Source: Oligoflexales bacterium (GTDB lineage: Bacteria > Bdellovibrionota_B > Oligoflexia > Oligoflexales > Bog-1112). Taken from it: 34,988 nucleotides of DNA. The position numbers and the translations under genes are program-made. Below the pieces are notes generated by a model. The model worked only from the letters and a program-made list of their open reading frames with translations. It had not been told where the DNA came from and searched no databases. Below are positions 24,203 through 31,624 of this stretch, piece by piece (position 1 is the stretch's first letter; the number at the start of each line of letters is the position of its first letter). The stretch lies in the NCBI GenBank assembly GCA_017985985.1, contig JAGNWK010000023.1, positions 1-34,988 of the forward strand, written 5' to 3'.

Positions 24203-24290
24203 GGCACCAGCTGCTCTTCCTCATTAGGGGAGCCAACTGCGCACCCGTTCGACTACGCTCAGGGCAAGGTTTCCCCTAACCCCTCCTTGA
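24202..24290 (+). repeat. Palindromic intergenic repeat (copy D)
   Basis: The main arm pair is TTAGGGGA (24224-24231) with TCCCCTAA (24272-24279). The interior has CCAACTGCGCACCCG, TTCGACTACGCTCAGGG and AAGGTT, and the end is CCCCTCCTTG (24280-24289). An extra partial start GGGCACCAGCTGC lies at 24202-24214. It fills the gap between the convergent dut and lysC and could end both transcripts. Confidence 0.75.
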
Positions 24291-24294
24291 ATCT

Positions 24295-25617
24295 TTATGG
24301 ATTGCTGATCATGTTTTGATGCAGGGTCTGTATGTCTGCTTCCATTCTCGACATAGGTACAGCTATACAGATCGTATTGTCGTCCAAGTCGAGGACGGAA
24401 ATTTCTGGGAGAAGGCCCAAGATCTTTTCAATAATTTCTGGACTCTGTCTAAATCCAGCTCCTACCAGACTTAGCAAAGCTAGGTCCCTCCCCAAAATTT
24501 CTATAGAAAAAGTTTCAGCGCCTAGGCTTGGTAATTCCGCAGAAAGTAGGGACAAAACTCTTTCTGAGCAAACGAGTTCACAGATGAGTTCGTTTTTTGC
24601 TTGTAAAGATTTGAACTGTCGGAAGAGGGGTGGAGACTCTTCATTCTTCCAGAGCCAGCGAAGAACCTGAGCTACCGAGAACTCTTGTCTGGGGTGAACC
24701 ATCTCAAAGTGGATACGGATGAAGATCTGCTTTGTTTTATGCGCAAGGGCGTAGACAATCGGACTTTCCATATCCTGATTTCCTTTTATAGAGATTTGCT
24801 GGGGCTTGACTTGAGACCCCTCGACGGAGCCTGTCCTGAGCGAAGTCGAAGGGCTCGGGGTGACGGACTCTCGCAGAGGTCCGTGGATGAGGGTTCCCCG
24901 GTGGTCAAATTGCAGGCTTGAACGGATTTCCAGGGGGACTTGGTCCTTAGAGGCGACGAAGGCAGCTCTGTGGTGCAGTATCCCTGCTCCGGCCCAAGCG
25001 AGACAGCTCATGCTTTCCCAAGATATGTGGGTGAGTAGCTGAGCTGAGGGGACTGTCCTTGGATCGGCCGTCATGACTCCTAGCACGTCTGTATAGATTT
25101 GGCACAGAGCAGCTTTGAAGTGGGAGGCCAGTGCTACAGCTGTGAGATCGGATCCTCCTCGGCCCAGGGTTGTTACATCTTTTGTCTCAAGATTCATTCC
25201 CTGAAAACCGGCGACGATGACGACTTTGTTAGCTTGCAGACCTTCACGGATCCGTTGACCCAAAATCTTACTAATTCTGGCATTCCCATGGGTGTCATCT
25301 GTCAGGATGCCGCTTTGAGAACCAGTAAGAGAGATCGATGCGAGGCCTAAACGGGCGAGGGCTATGCTCAGTAGGGCTGCACTGATGCGTTCCCCGCTTG
25401 TGACTAGCATGTCAAGTTCGCGTTTAGGCGGGTGGGGGTGGAGCGTGTGAGCCATCTCATAGAGTTCATCCGTATGAGCTCCCATAGCACTGACAACGAC
25501 AAGAATTTGAACCTGATCTTTTTCTAATGTGTGGTAAATATGATTTGCAATATTCTGTATGCGAGCTAAGGACCCAACTGAAGTCCCTCCGTACTTTTGT
25601 ACAATTAGCTGACTCAT
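24295..25617 (-). CDS. lysC: Aspartate kinase
   Basis: Phosphorylates aspartate, the first step to lysine, threonine, methionine and diaminopimelate. The 440 residues have the amino-acid kinase domain first: VQKYGGTSVGS (6-16), LVVVSAMGAHTDEL, TTLGRGGSDLTAVALA and YTDVLGVMTADPR. The C-terminal ACT-type regulatory region (about 270-440) carries ISIKGNQDMESPIVYALA and ALLSLVGAGF and allows feedback control. Residues about 251-267 (SVTPSPSTSLRTGSVEG) are the translation of a dispersed palindromic repeat inserted in frame in the linker between the two halves. AAGG lies upstream of the ATG at 25617. The start is only 11 bp from the start of the divergent phosphodiesterase gene. Confidence 0.94.
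   Translation of the reverse strand: MSQLIVQKYGGTSVGSLARIQNIANHIYHTLEKDQVQILVVVSAMGAHTDELYEMAHTLHPHPPKRELDMLVTSGERISAALLSIALARLGLASISLTGSQSGILTDDTHGNARISKILGQRIREGLQANKVVIVAGFQGMNLETKDVTTLGRGGSDLTAVALASHFKAALCQIYTDVLGVMTADPRTVPSAQLLTHISWESMSCLAWAGAGILHHRAAFVASKDQVPLEIRSSLQFDHRGTLIHGPLRESVTPSPSTSLRTGSVEGSQVKPQQISIKGNQDMESPIVYALAHKTKQIFIRIHFEMVHPRQEFSVAQVLRWLWKNEESPPLFRQFKSLQAKNELICELVCSERVLSLLSAELPSLGAETFSIEILGRDLALLSLVGAGFRQSPEIIEKILGLLPEISVLDLDDNTICIAVPMSRMEADIQTLHQNMISNP
24817..24860 (-). repeat. Palindromic repeat inserted in the lysC coding region
   Basis: CCCCTCGAC (24817-24825) and GTCGAAGGG (24845-24853), and GAGCC (24827-24831) with GGGCTC (24851-24856), form the arms of the widespread GAGCC-TGTCCTGAGCGAAG-type element. 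On the lysC strand it encodes SPSTSLRTGSVEG without a stop or frameshift. Related text, TTCGACTACGCTCAGG, occurs inside repeat copy D. Confidence 0.85.
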
Positions 25618-25628
25618 GGAGACCCTTA

Positions 25629-26432
25629 TTGAAAGCGCATCTTAAAATCACGATCTTGGGATGTGGAACATCGAATGGGATTCCCATCTTGGCTTGTGAG
25701 TGCTCAGTCTGTCTGAGTGACAATCCCCTCAATAAAAGAACCCGCTCTTCTGTCTTGATCACAAGATTGGATCATTCAAAAAACATCGTTATTGATACCT
25801 CCCCAGACTTTCGAAGTCAAATGTTGAACTCCGGGGTGAAGAGTTTGGAGCATGTTTTGTACACGCATACGCATGCGGATCACTGTCATGGTTTTGATGA
25901 TCTGCGAGTCTTTTATTTTAAGCATAAAAAACATGTGAACTGTTGGTTGAGTGAAGAGCATCTGCTTGAGTTCCAAAAACGTTTTTCGTACGCATTTCAA
26001 GAGCGTCATTTTATGGACAATAAACCACAGGTGCAGACGCGTTCTTTTCATTCGGGGAAACCGTTTGAGGTGGAAGGGTTGATGGTTCATCCGGTGCTTG
26101 TTCCTCATGGTTTGGAAAAAACGACTGCATTTCGTATCGGCTCCTTTGTTTATGCGACAGACTTCAAAACGATTCCTGAGGATACAATCTCTTCTTGGCA
26201 GGGAAAGATTCATACAATGATAGCCAGCGGCGTTGGTTTTAAAGAGCAGTATGCAACGCACAGCTCTGTCGCTGAGACAGTGAGACTCTTTCAGCGCTTA
26301 GGGGTCCAACGTGGGATCATCACTCATCTGTCCCACGAAGTTGATTATGGCAGAGATGCAGCTTTACTTCCCCCCCATGTTTGTTTTGCGCATGATGGGA
26401 TGAGTCTTGAACTTGAAATCGACAATGTGTAA
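25629..26432 (+). CDS. MBL-fold phosphodiesterase, PhnP-like
   Basis: A metallo-beta-lactamase-fold hydrolase of the PhnP family (phosphoribosyl cyclic phosphodiesterase and relatives, COG1235). About 267 residues: first strand KITILGCGTSNGIP, the family's zinc-site cysteines CECSVC, the metal motif YTHTHADHCHGFDDLR, then FVYATDFK (Asp ligand) and a final ITHLSHEVDYG histidine motif. No phosphonate genes surround it, so a cyclic nucleotide or sugar phosphate substrate is as likely. The start is taken as TTG 25629, with GGAG (25618-25621) seven bases before it. A longer frame runs back into lysC from 25527 but has no ribosome site. The ribosome sites of both divergent genes lie in the 11-bp gap. 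Confidence 0.85.
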   Translation: MKAHLKITILGCGTSNGIPILACECSVCLSDNPLNKRTRSSVLITRLDHSKNIVIDTSPDFRSQMLNSGVKSLEHVLYTHTHADHCHGFDDLRVFYFKHKKHVNCWLSEEHLLEFQKRFSYAFQERHFMDNKPQVQTRSFHSGKPFEVEGLMVHPVLVPHGLEKTTAFRIGSFVYATDFKTIPEDTISSWQGKIHTMIASGVGFKEQYATHSSVAETVRLFQRLGVQRGIITHLSHEVDYGRDAALLPPHVCFAHDGMSLELEIDNV

Positions 26433-26434
26433 GA

Positions 26435-26448
26435 TTTTGATATCAAAA
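26435..26448. promoter_or_regulatory. 14-bp perfect palindrome upstream of ald
   Basis: TTTTGATATCAAAA is self-complementary and lies three bases past the phosphodiesterase stop and about 35 bases before the alanine dehydrogenase start. It could be an operator for an Lrp/AldR-type or other dimeric regulator. Chance is possible because it is A/T-rich. Confidence 0.3.
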
Positions 26449-26482
26449 ACAAAAAGTCTTATAAAAGACGATGGAGTCCAGC

Positions 26483-27589
26483 ATGATTATAGGAGTTCCA
26501 AAAGAAGTTAAGACAAGGGAAAATCGAGTGGGAGTCGTTCCAGGAGGAGTTCGTCTTCTTGTTCAGGCTGGTCATAAAGTTCTTATTGAAAGAGGGGCGG
26601 GCGTTGGTGCTGGTATTCCAGACCCACTTTTTGTTGAAGCTGGTGCGGAAATCGTCCCGACAGCGCAAGATGTTTGGTCTAAAGCAAGCATGGTGATGAA
26701 AGTAAAAGAGCCGATCGCTGTTGAATTTGACCGGATGAGAGAGGGGCAAATTCTGTATACATTCCTTCATCTAGCTGCAGAACCAGAGTTGACGAAAGCT
26801 CTTCTTCAGCGAAAAGTGACAGGAATTGCATATGAGACGATTGAGCTTCCTGATCATTCTCTTCCTCTCCTAAAGCCAATGAGCGAAGTGGCAGGGAGAA
26901 TGGCTGTTCAAGTGGGTGCTCGCTGCTTAGAAAAACGCAGCGGAGGGAAGGGACTTTTGCTGGGAGGAGTCCCTGGTGTGCGCAGGGGAAAAGTTGTGAT
27001 CATTGGGGGAGGAGTGGTCGGTTTAAATGCAGCTAAGATGGCTGTTGGTCTTGGTGCATTGGTGACAATATTGGACATAGACCCAGCTCGTCTCGCCTAC
27101 CTCGATGACGTTTTCGGATCTGCAGTCACCACGCTGATGTCTAATCCGGATAATATCACTCAGTCTGTTCGTGATTGTGATCTTCTGATAGGGGCCGTTC
27201 TTGTGACAGGAGCTAAGGCGCCGGTACTTGTTTCAGAAGATATGGTGAAAAGGATGGAGCCCGGCTCTGCCATTGTGGATGTCGCTATAGACCAAGGTGG
27301 GTCGATTGCAACAATCAAAGCGACCACTCATGATGATCCTATCTACCAAACCCACGGTGTTACTCATTATGGTGTGACCAATATCCCAGGAGATGTTCCC
27401 CAAACAAGTACCTACGCCTTGACGAATGTCAGCATAAAGTATGCTTTAGAACTTGCTGAAAAAGGTGTGGACAGAGCTTTAAAGGAGAATCCCGTTCTCA
27501 GAAAAGGGCTCAATACGCATAGTGGATTTGTCACTCATAAGAGCGTAGCAGAAGCTCTATCGCTGGAGTACTGTGCGAAATGGGCTTAA
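26483..27589 (+). CDS. ald: Alanine dehydrogenase
   Basis: NAD-dependent oxidative deamination of L-alanine to pyruvate and ammonia, or the reverse. The ATG at 26483 is chosen because GGAG lies six bases upstream and the product then begins [17 protein letters not shown] as in the family; an ATG at 26471 would add four residues. The 368 residues hold the substrate-site lysine in MVMKVKEP (about 74), the histidine in LHLAAE (about 94), the Rossmann motif [13 protein letters not shown] (about 170-182) and VAIDQGGS with the conserved Asp. Length and motifs are standard. The next gene starts within its last codons. Confidence 0.95.
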   Translation: MIIGVPKEVKTRENRVGVVPGGVRLLVQAGHKVLIERGAGVGAGIPDPLFVEAGAEIVPTAQDVWSKASMVMKVKEPIAVEFDRMREGQILYTFLHLAAEPELTKALLQRKVTGIAYETIELPDHSLPLLKPMSEVAGRMAVQVGARCLEKRSGGKGLLLGGVPGVRRGKVVIIGGGVVGLNAAKMAVGLGALVTILDIDPARLAYLDDVFGSAVTTLMSNPDNITQSVRDCDLLIGAVLVTGAKAPVLVSEDMVKRMEPGSAIVDVAIDQGGSIATIKATTHDDPIYQTHGVTHYGVTNIPGDVPQTSTYALTNVSIKYALELAEKGVDRALKENPVLRKGLNTHSGFVTHKSVAEALSLEYCAKWA

Positions 27590-27987
27590 GTTCTTCGAAC
27601 GCTACGGACACCTTGTCTCAGCGTATCCTTCAGATCGAAGCATTAAAGAGGGAGCATGGTATCCCGGTCTCTTCTCAAGGAAGTGCTCATCAGGATCTGC
27701 CACGTTTGAAATCGATGGCCGTCCTGATTGACTCTACTTGGATTTTTGAAGAGCTTGAGCAGGAGGGGGCCACCCTTCCTGTCTCCCTGATTTCTTTTCG
27801 CTACTGGAAGTATGTTTTAAAAAGACTTCTGATTCGAAGTTTTTTTCCCCTGTTCAAATATTTCTTTCGTCGACAGATTCAATACAACCAAGAGCTGTGG
27901 GTCATAGCTGCAGAATTTGAGCAAATGAAATCGAGAATAGAGATCCTTGAGAAACGACTTATTAGCAAGGAGGAAGTGACTCTCTAG
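27580..27987 (+). CDS. Small hypothetical protein, translationally coupled to ald
   Basis: 135 residues of unknown family. The ATG at 27580 overlaps the end of ald by ten bases, with GGAG about 11 bases before it inside ald. The N-terminus is polar. A basic, aromatic amphipathic segment (RYWKYVLKRLLIRSFFPLFKYFFRRQ, about 68-93) could lie on a membrane. The C-terminal 35 residues look like a coiled coil (EFEQMKSRIEILEKRLISKEE). The overlap suggests coexpression with alanine dehydrogenase. No functional claim can be made. Confidence 0.55.
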   Translation: MGLSSSNATDTLSQRILQIEALKREHGIPVSSQGSAHQDLPRLKSMAVLIDSTWIFEELEQEGATLPVSLISFRYWKYVLKRLLIRSFFPLFKYFFRRQIQYNQELWVIAAEFEQMKSRIEILEKRLISKEEVTL

Positions 27988-27990
27988 CAA

Positions 27991-28026
27991 GGATAAGGGG
28001 GAACCAACTGCACAGTATCCCCCTCT
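27991..28026 (+). repeat. Palindromic intergenic repeat (copy E, partial)
   Basis: AGGGGGA (27996-28002) pairs with TCCCCCT (28018-28024) around ACCAACTGCACAGTA. The left half and centre match copies A and B; the CCTCCTTG end is missing. It follows the hypothetical gene at 27987. Confidence 0.65.
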
Positions 28027-28040
28027 GAGCGGATGCCCGG

Positions 28041-28069
28041 AATAAAAGCGATAAGGCAAGGCTTTTATC
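28041..28069. terminator. Hairpin between the small hypothetical gene and the MarR-GNAT gene
   Basis: ATAAAAGC (about 28042-28049) and GCTTTTAT (about 28061-28068) form an 8-bp inverted repeat with an 11-base spacer, in the gap between two convergent genes. It could stop transcription from either side. No long T-tract is present. Confidence 0.4.
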
Positions 28070-28138
28070 ATTATCTGCAGCTATTGGAGGACTATTACGA
28101 CCTTGTGAGTAATGTTCAGGTTTTCCGCCCGTCCTTTC

Positions 28139-29113
28139 TCACAATTCACGTGTCATTTCATAGCCGTCATAGATCCCATCAAGACCTGACAGCCTCTTAG
28201 TGATTTTGAAGCCAAATTTTTTGTACAAGCTGACTGCTGCCAAGTTTTGGCTGTACACCATGTTGTACACCATCGCTTGGTAGTCTTGTGTTTGGGCTAA
28301 GAGTAGGGACATTTCAACAAGGAGCTTCCCAAGACCCTTTCCTCGTGCTGACCTATGGATCATATAGGCGGCGTTGGCAACCCGTCTGGGATCATCAGAG
28401 GGATTTTTTCGTAAGTAGAAACCTGCAATAACCTTCATATCTGCATTTCGGCAAACATAGGTTGTCGACTGTGAATCTAGAAATCTTAAGTTGAATTCTG
28501 CTGCGGAGCTATCTTTGTAGGGAAATTGTCCCCCAGTCTCGACGACGTCACGGAATATTTCACAAAGATTCTTATGGTCATCTGCTTGATATTCGCCAAA
28601 ACTAAGGCCTAGTGCACGCAGCTGCACCTGGACTTGGGCAAGACTGCTCAAGGCTAGTTCTCCCTTTCGAGATTGAACAAGGCCCTTAGCGAAGAGTTCC
28701 ATCCCTTTGCAAACGGTTAGAGCCTCTTCCTCATTGAGAACCTTTAGGGCGTTCATGACATGAGCTTGAGCCAGAGTTTCAACGGCTGTTAGAGCTTGTT
28801 TCCCTTTTTCACTCAGTTGCAAAAGGCGTCGGCGTCTGTCGTGATCGTCCTGGACATAGTTGACAAAGCCTTTCTTGACCGCTCTCGAGATCAAGCGACT
28901 TGCCGATGATTTGTCTAGCAAGAGAGCCGCAGCGATGTCGTTCACTTGAGGGTAAGCGGAGCGGTCCAATTCCAAGAGCAGATGGCGCTCTGTAAGAGTG
29001 ACTCCAAAAGGACCAAAGGCCTCTTTCAATAGGCCCAGTTCACGCACCATTTGCCGGGCATTGCTGCGCAATTCACTGACTTTTTTCTCTGAAATTTTTG
29101 ATGATGTTTGCAT
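28139..29113 (-). CDS. MarR-type regulator fused to GNAT acetyltransferase
   Basis: Two-domain protein of 324 residues. The first ~150 residues are a MarR winged helix: LLLELDRSAYPQVNDIAAALLLDKSSASRLISRAVKKGFV forms the HTH, followed by the wing DDHDRRRRLLQLSEKG. The second part (about 165-324) is a GNAT N-acetyltransferase with the acetyl-CoA loop SARGKGLGKLLVE (RxxGxG/A type) and the typical late strand NLAAVSLYKKFGFK. Such fusions are known; the acetylated substrate is unknown. ATG 29113 is preferred over a TTG at 29164, because the latter would place the probable operator inside the gene. The palindrome at 29126-29144 suggests autorepression. Confidence 0.88.
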   Translation of the reverse strand: MQTSSKISEKKVSELRSNARQMVRELGLLKEAFGPFGVTLTERHLLLELDRSAYPQVNDIAAALLLDKSSASRLISRAVKKGFVNYVQDDHDRRRRLLQLSEKGKQALTAVETLAQAHVMNALKVLNEEEALTVCKGMELFAKGLVQSRKGELALSSLAQVQVQLRALGLSFGEYQADDHKNLCEIFRDVVETGGQFPYKDSSAAEFNLRFLDSQSTTYVCRNADMKVIAGFYLRKNPSDDPRRVANAAYMIHRSARGKGLGKLLVEMSLLLAQTQDYQAMVYNMVYSQNLAAVSLYKKFGFKITKRLSGLDGIYDGYEMTREL

Positions 29114-29125
29114 ATGGCACTCATA

Positions 29126-29144
29126 TAGTTGTTGTATGCAACTA
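29126..29144. promoter_or_regulatory. Probable MarR-type operator
   Basis: TAGTTGTTGTATGCAACTA has arms TAGTTG and CAACTA (perfect, 7-base spacer) and an inner TTGTATGCAA that resembles MarR half-sites (TTG-N4-CAA). It lies 12 bases upstream of the chosen MarR-GNAT start, as expected for autoregulation. Confidence 0.5.
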
Positions 29145-29197
29145 ATTAGCCAAAGCCATTCCAATCGGCAACTGTAAATTTTTAAGATCTTGTTTTT

Positions 29198-29257
29198 AAT
29201 ATTAATAGTAATATTTACCGGGCAGGGTCAATGGCCGGTCTTTGACTAGAGGCCATT
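29198..29257. repeat. Two inverted repeats in the gap upstream of the MarR-GNAT gene
   Basis: AATATTA (29198-29204) and TAATATT (29209-29215) form a perfect A/T palindrome with a four-base centre, and AATGGCC (29230-29236) and GGCCATT (29251-29257) form a second. The text GGGTCAATGGC at 29225-29235 also occurs at 12367-12377. Function unknown; promoters of both divergent genes should lie in this 220-bp gap. Confidence 0.35.
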
Positions 29258-29333
29258 CTGGGCTCTTTATTGCAGTTGCAAAAATATTCATCAACAAGTA
29301 GAAACCGCTTACAACTTTAGGAGTTCTCTACGT

Positions 29334-29438
29334 ATGATGTCTAGGATAGTCTTAGGAAAAGGCAGAGGGGATAGAAATATCTTCCAATATTTCAAATTGG
29401 TTATGTTTACTCTCCTCGCATCATCGTGCTTGTATTGA
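29334..29438 (+). pseudogene. Signal-peptide frame preceding the 29426 ORF (apparent frameshift)
   Basis: An ATG at 29334 with AGGAG (TTTAGGAGTT, about 10 bases upstream) opens a 34-codon frame. It starts MMSRIVLGKG and ends in a typical export signal or lipobox, LVMFTLLASSC, then LY and a stop at 29436-29438. The next frame, from 29426, continues as an exported-like protein with no good start of its own. One missing base near 29420-29436 would join them. Either the gene is decayed or the sequence carries an error. Confidence 0.45.
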
Positions 29439-29971
29439 TGGGTACGAGGAGTCTCTGTGCTGATGATGACGGTACGTTTTATATTCCTCCGGGATCTTAT
29501 TTAGACTTAGATGACGCTCACCCGTCTGAAATTCGTGAATGGGACCGATTTGGAGGTGGCATCTATACAGAAGAAGCTCGTCAAACTCGTAAACTTCTCT
29601 TGCGTTACGAATCTCTTCTTGAATTGAATAAAGAGAATCGAAAAGCCCTAATGGAATTACTTTTACGTCATAGAGACAGAAGAGAGAGTATCCCTGACTC
29701 AATTCAAGTAACCATTGTAAGCTTGTGGGATCGGTCTGAAAGCTATCTACGTCTCGTGGGAGAAAAAGACAATTATAGGAGCAGGCTCATAGCTTATCTT
29801 ACTGAACTTCACCGGGTCCATCTTGGTCTATTGGTTTATTTCAGAACGATAAAAGAAGGGGAATCCTGTTTCCGCAATAGACTGGGAACTGAAGACCGAC
29901 TGTTGGGTAACGTAGAACCGGTAAACGACGAACTGCGGGTACTACTTTATTCCCACGAAAATGAAAATTGA
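29426..29971 (+). CDS. Hypothetical (probably exported) protein
   Basis: 181 residues from a GTG at 29426. The first residues LVLMGTRSLCADDDG look like the second half of a signal peptide with a possible cleavage after SLCA, which supports a true start at 29334 in another frame. The remainder is helical and charged: EEARQTRKLLLRYESLLELNKENRKALMELLLRHRDRRE (about 49-87) and a second helical part ending YLTELHRVHLGLLVYF. I recognise no family. It stands alone between the MarR-GNAT gene and the GIY-YIG cluster. Confidence 0.5.
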   Translation: MLVLMGTRSLCADDDGTFYIPPGSYLDLDDAHPSEIREWDRFGGGIYTEEARQTRKLLLRYESLLELNKENRKALMELLLRHRDRRESIPDSIQVTIVSLWDRSESYLRLVGEKDNYRSRLIAYLTELHRVHLGLLVYFRTIKEGESCFRNRLGTEDRLLGNVEPVNDELRVLLYSHENEN

Positions 29972-30146
29972 GCCCAGTGCCCACCAACCTGCAATAAGAG
30001 CATGCGTCGAAAAGCGTGATGGTCGATCGCAATCTCTTGTTTAGGATGCGCGGTTTTAATGAATAGCGAAGCAATCCAGTTTTATTCAAAATCGCCCTAT
30101 TTTACGCATGGATCGAGACTTTAGGGGCTTATGATCCGATCGAAGT

Positions 30147-30485
30147 TTAATGGGGTGCTTGGAGTTTGTTTAAATACGGGAGTTCTCCCTTCGTCAGCAT
30201 GTACTGATTGATCCATCCCTTCTCGTAAAAGTGGAACTCACTTTCAGAGCATTCTTTGAAGCAGAACCAGTACACTCTTCCCAATGGAGTGTATTGGAGC
30301 TTGGAACAATCGCTTAGGTGTTCGGTCATTCGTCTTTGCAAGCACTTTGAGATACCAATGTACAGAATAAAATGGCAGTAATTCACTAAGAGGTAGATGC
30401 CACTACGGGGGGGTACTGCTCGAATTTTCGATTTAGAAAAGCAGACTCGATGAAGCTTGTTATTTCCTAATTCATTGATCTTCAT
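30147..30485 (-). CDS. GIY-YIG nuclease domain protein
   Basis: A compact GIY-YIG endonuclease-fold protein of about 112 residues. With the start at 30485, the GIY motif (SGIYLLVN) is at 29-31 and YIG (LYIGISK) at 42-44. The catalytic Arg lies in CLQRRM (about 51), a His in TEHLS (about 56), the metal-binding Glu in FYEKGWI (about 88) and the terminal Asn in LPYLNK (about 106). All key positions are kept, so activity is likely. The start is chosen because ATG 30485 forms an ATGA overlap with the stop of the DGQHR gene; an ATG at 30515 would overlap by 34 bases. No ribosome site is seen, which fits translational coupling. The domain alone does not tell the target. Confidence 0.82.
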   Translation of the reverse strand: MKINELGNNKLHRVCFSKSKIRAVPPRSGIYLLVNYCHFILYIGISKCLQRRMTEHLSDCSKLQYTPLGRVYWFCFKECSESEFHFYEKGWINQYMLTKGELPYLNKLQAPH

Positions 30486-31615
30486 AACTGAATAAGAGAT
30501 TTTTGGTCGATGCATAGAATAGCCTGATTGAGCGCTGAAGCATATTTTCTGATCGAGCTGCTATTTAATGAGCTGGCCACAGAGCCTTTCTTCCACCAGG
30601 ATGGTTCTGATATGGCGCCGTATTCATCTCCTAGTTTTTGGAAGGCTGATAGCAAGAGATGCTCGATCGTTTCGACGCGAAAATCGCGAAGATTGAAGAG
30701 CTGAGAGAAGACGGTCGGAGAGATGAAGTGGAAAATATTGATTCCATTCGTTTTAAATATAACTGAATTTTTGTCGTCGTCGCGAACGAGAAGATTTTTT
30801 AAGGCTATCCAATAATTCAGTAATATTTTGTTCCGCATATTCACATCGTCAGAATGCATCAAGGGGTTATTAGAACTCAAGATAAATCGTTTGAGAGATA
30901 AGGCAAAACTTTTTTGTGTGATGGTCGTTTTATCTAGATCTTCTGTTTGATTGGCCATTTCGATTTTTTGATGCCAGGGAGACTCAGCATTTCGATTCAA
31001 GTAGCGAATGATGCTGAGGGCCTGTTGATCGTCTCCCCGATCCACCTGATGCTGTATCCATTTAGGAAGGGAGGGAATCGTTTTGAAATTGATCATATTA
31101 TTTAGTCGAGAGAGGATGGTCTGCTCCACGGCTTTGTCTACGGATTTCTGTGTCGTGTTCACAATGAGAAAATGGCACATTTGAGCCACTTCATCGACGT
31201 TCACAGCGATATTCGTGGCAATTTCAAATTCTTTTAAAGACGGGAGCTGTTTGGCTGCAGAGATAAGCCCCTGGATGCGGTGCTGTCCATCAACGACATT
31301 GAATGGTCCTACTTCTTCGAGGTCAAATGTGATTTCATTCTTCCTGTTATCATATTCAATTGTTTTTTCAGTGGCGAGAAGGACGGAGGTAGGAAGGAAG
31401 GCGTCGCCATCTTTCCAGGCTTTGTGAAAATAACCTGAGATTTTTTTGGTGCGTTTGCTGTCGAGCACTCGTTGGTAACCAGAGGAGGACTCATCTGGGT
31501 CGAGGGTCTCAATAGAATAGAAATCGGGCCTCATAAAATCACCGACGGTGAAAGAGGTTGCAAAGAGGGTCAGGGAACCCTGTCTGACCATCGCTGCTGG
31601 TTTTTTAAATATCAT
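30482..31615 (-). CDS. DGQHR-domain protein (DndB-like superfamily)
   Basis: 377 residues with the DGQHR signature at 109-113 (FNVVDGQHRIQGLISA) and the upstream family block GYQRVLDSKRTKKISGYF (46-63). Residues 150-165 (FLIVNTTQKSVDKA) match the next conserved element. DGQHR proteins include DndB, the regulator of DNA phosphorothioation, and related ParB-like proteins of other DNA-modification and defence loci. No dndCDE genes are in the window. The C-terminal ~200 residues are helical and variable. AGGGG lies about six bases before the ATG. It starts nine bases after the lipoprotein stop and ends in an ATGA overlap with the nuclease gene. Confidence 0.8.
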   Translation of the reverse strand: MIFKKPAAMVRQGSLTLFATSFTVGDFMRPDFYSIETLDPDESSSGYQRVLDSKRTKKISGYFHKAWKDGDAFLPTSVLLATEKTIEYDNRKNEITFDLEEVGPFNVVDGQHRIQGLISAAKQLPSLKEFEIATNIAVNVDEVAQMCHFLIVNTTQKSVDKAVEQTILSRLNNMINFKTIPSLPKWIQHQVDRGDDQQALSIIRYLNRNAESPWHQKIEMANQTEDLDKTTITQKSFALSLKRFILSSNNPLMHSDDVNMRNKILLNYWIALKNLLVRDDDKNSVIFKTNGINIFHFISPTVFSQLFNLRDFRVETIEHLLLSAFQKLGDEYGAISEPSWWKKGSVASSLNSSSIRKYASALNQAILCIDQKSLIQL

Positions 31616-31624
31616 CGCCTTCCC

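Noticed and set aside
24685..24921. Plus-strand frame across the lysC repeat
   Set aside because: Antisense to lysC; its text ACPERSRRARGD is a known by-product of this repeat type.
25527..25628. 34-residue N-terminal extension of the PhnP-like protein
   Set aside because: It lies antisense inside lysC, lacks a ribosome site, and precedes the first conserved strand; TTG 25629 has GGAG at proper distance.
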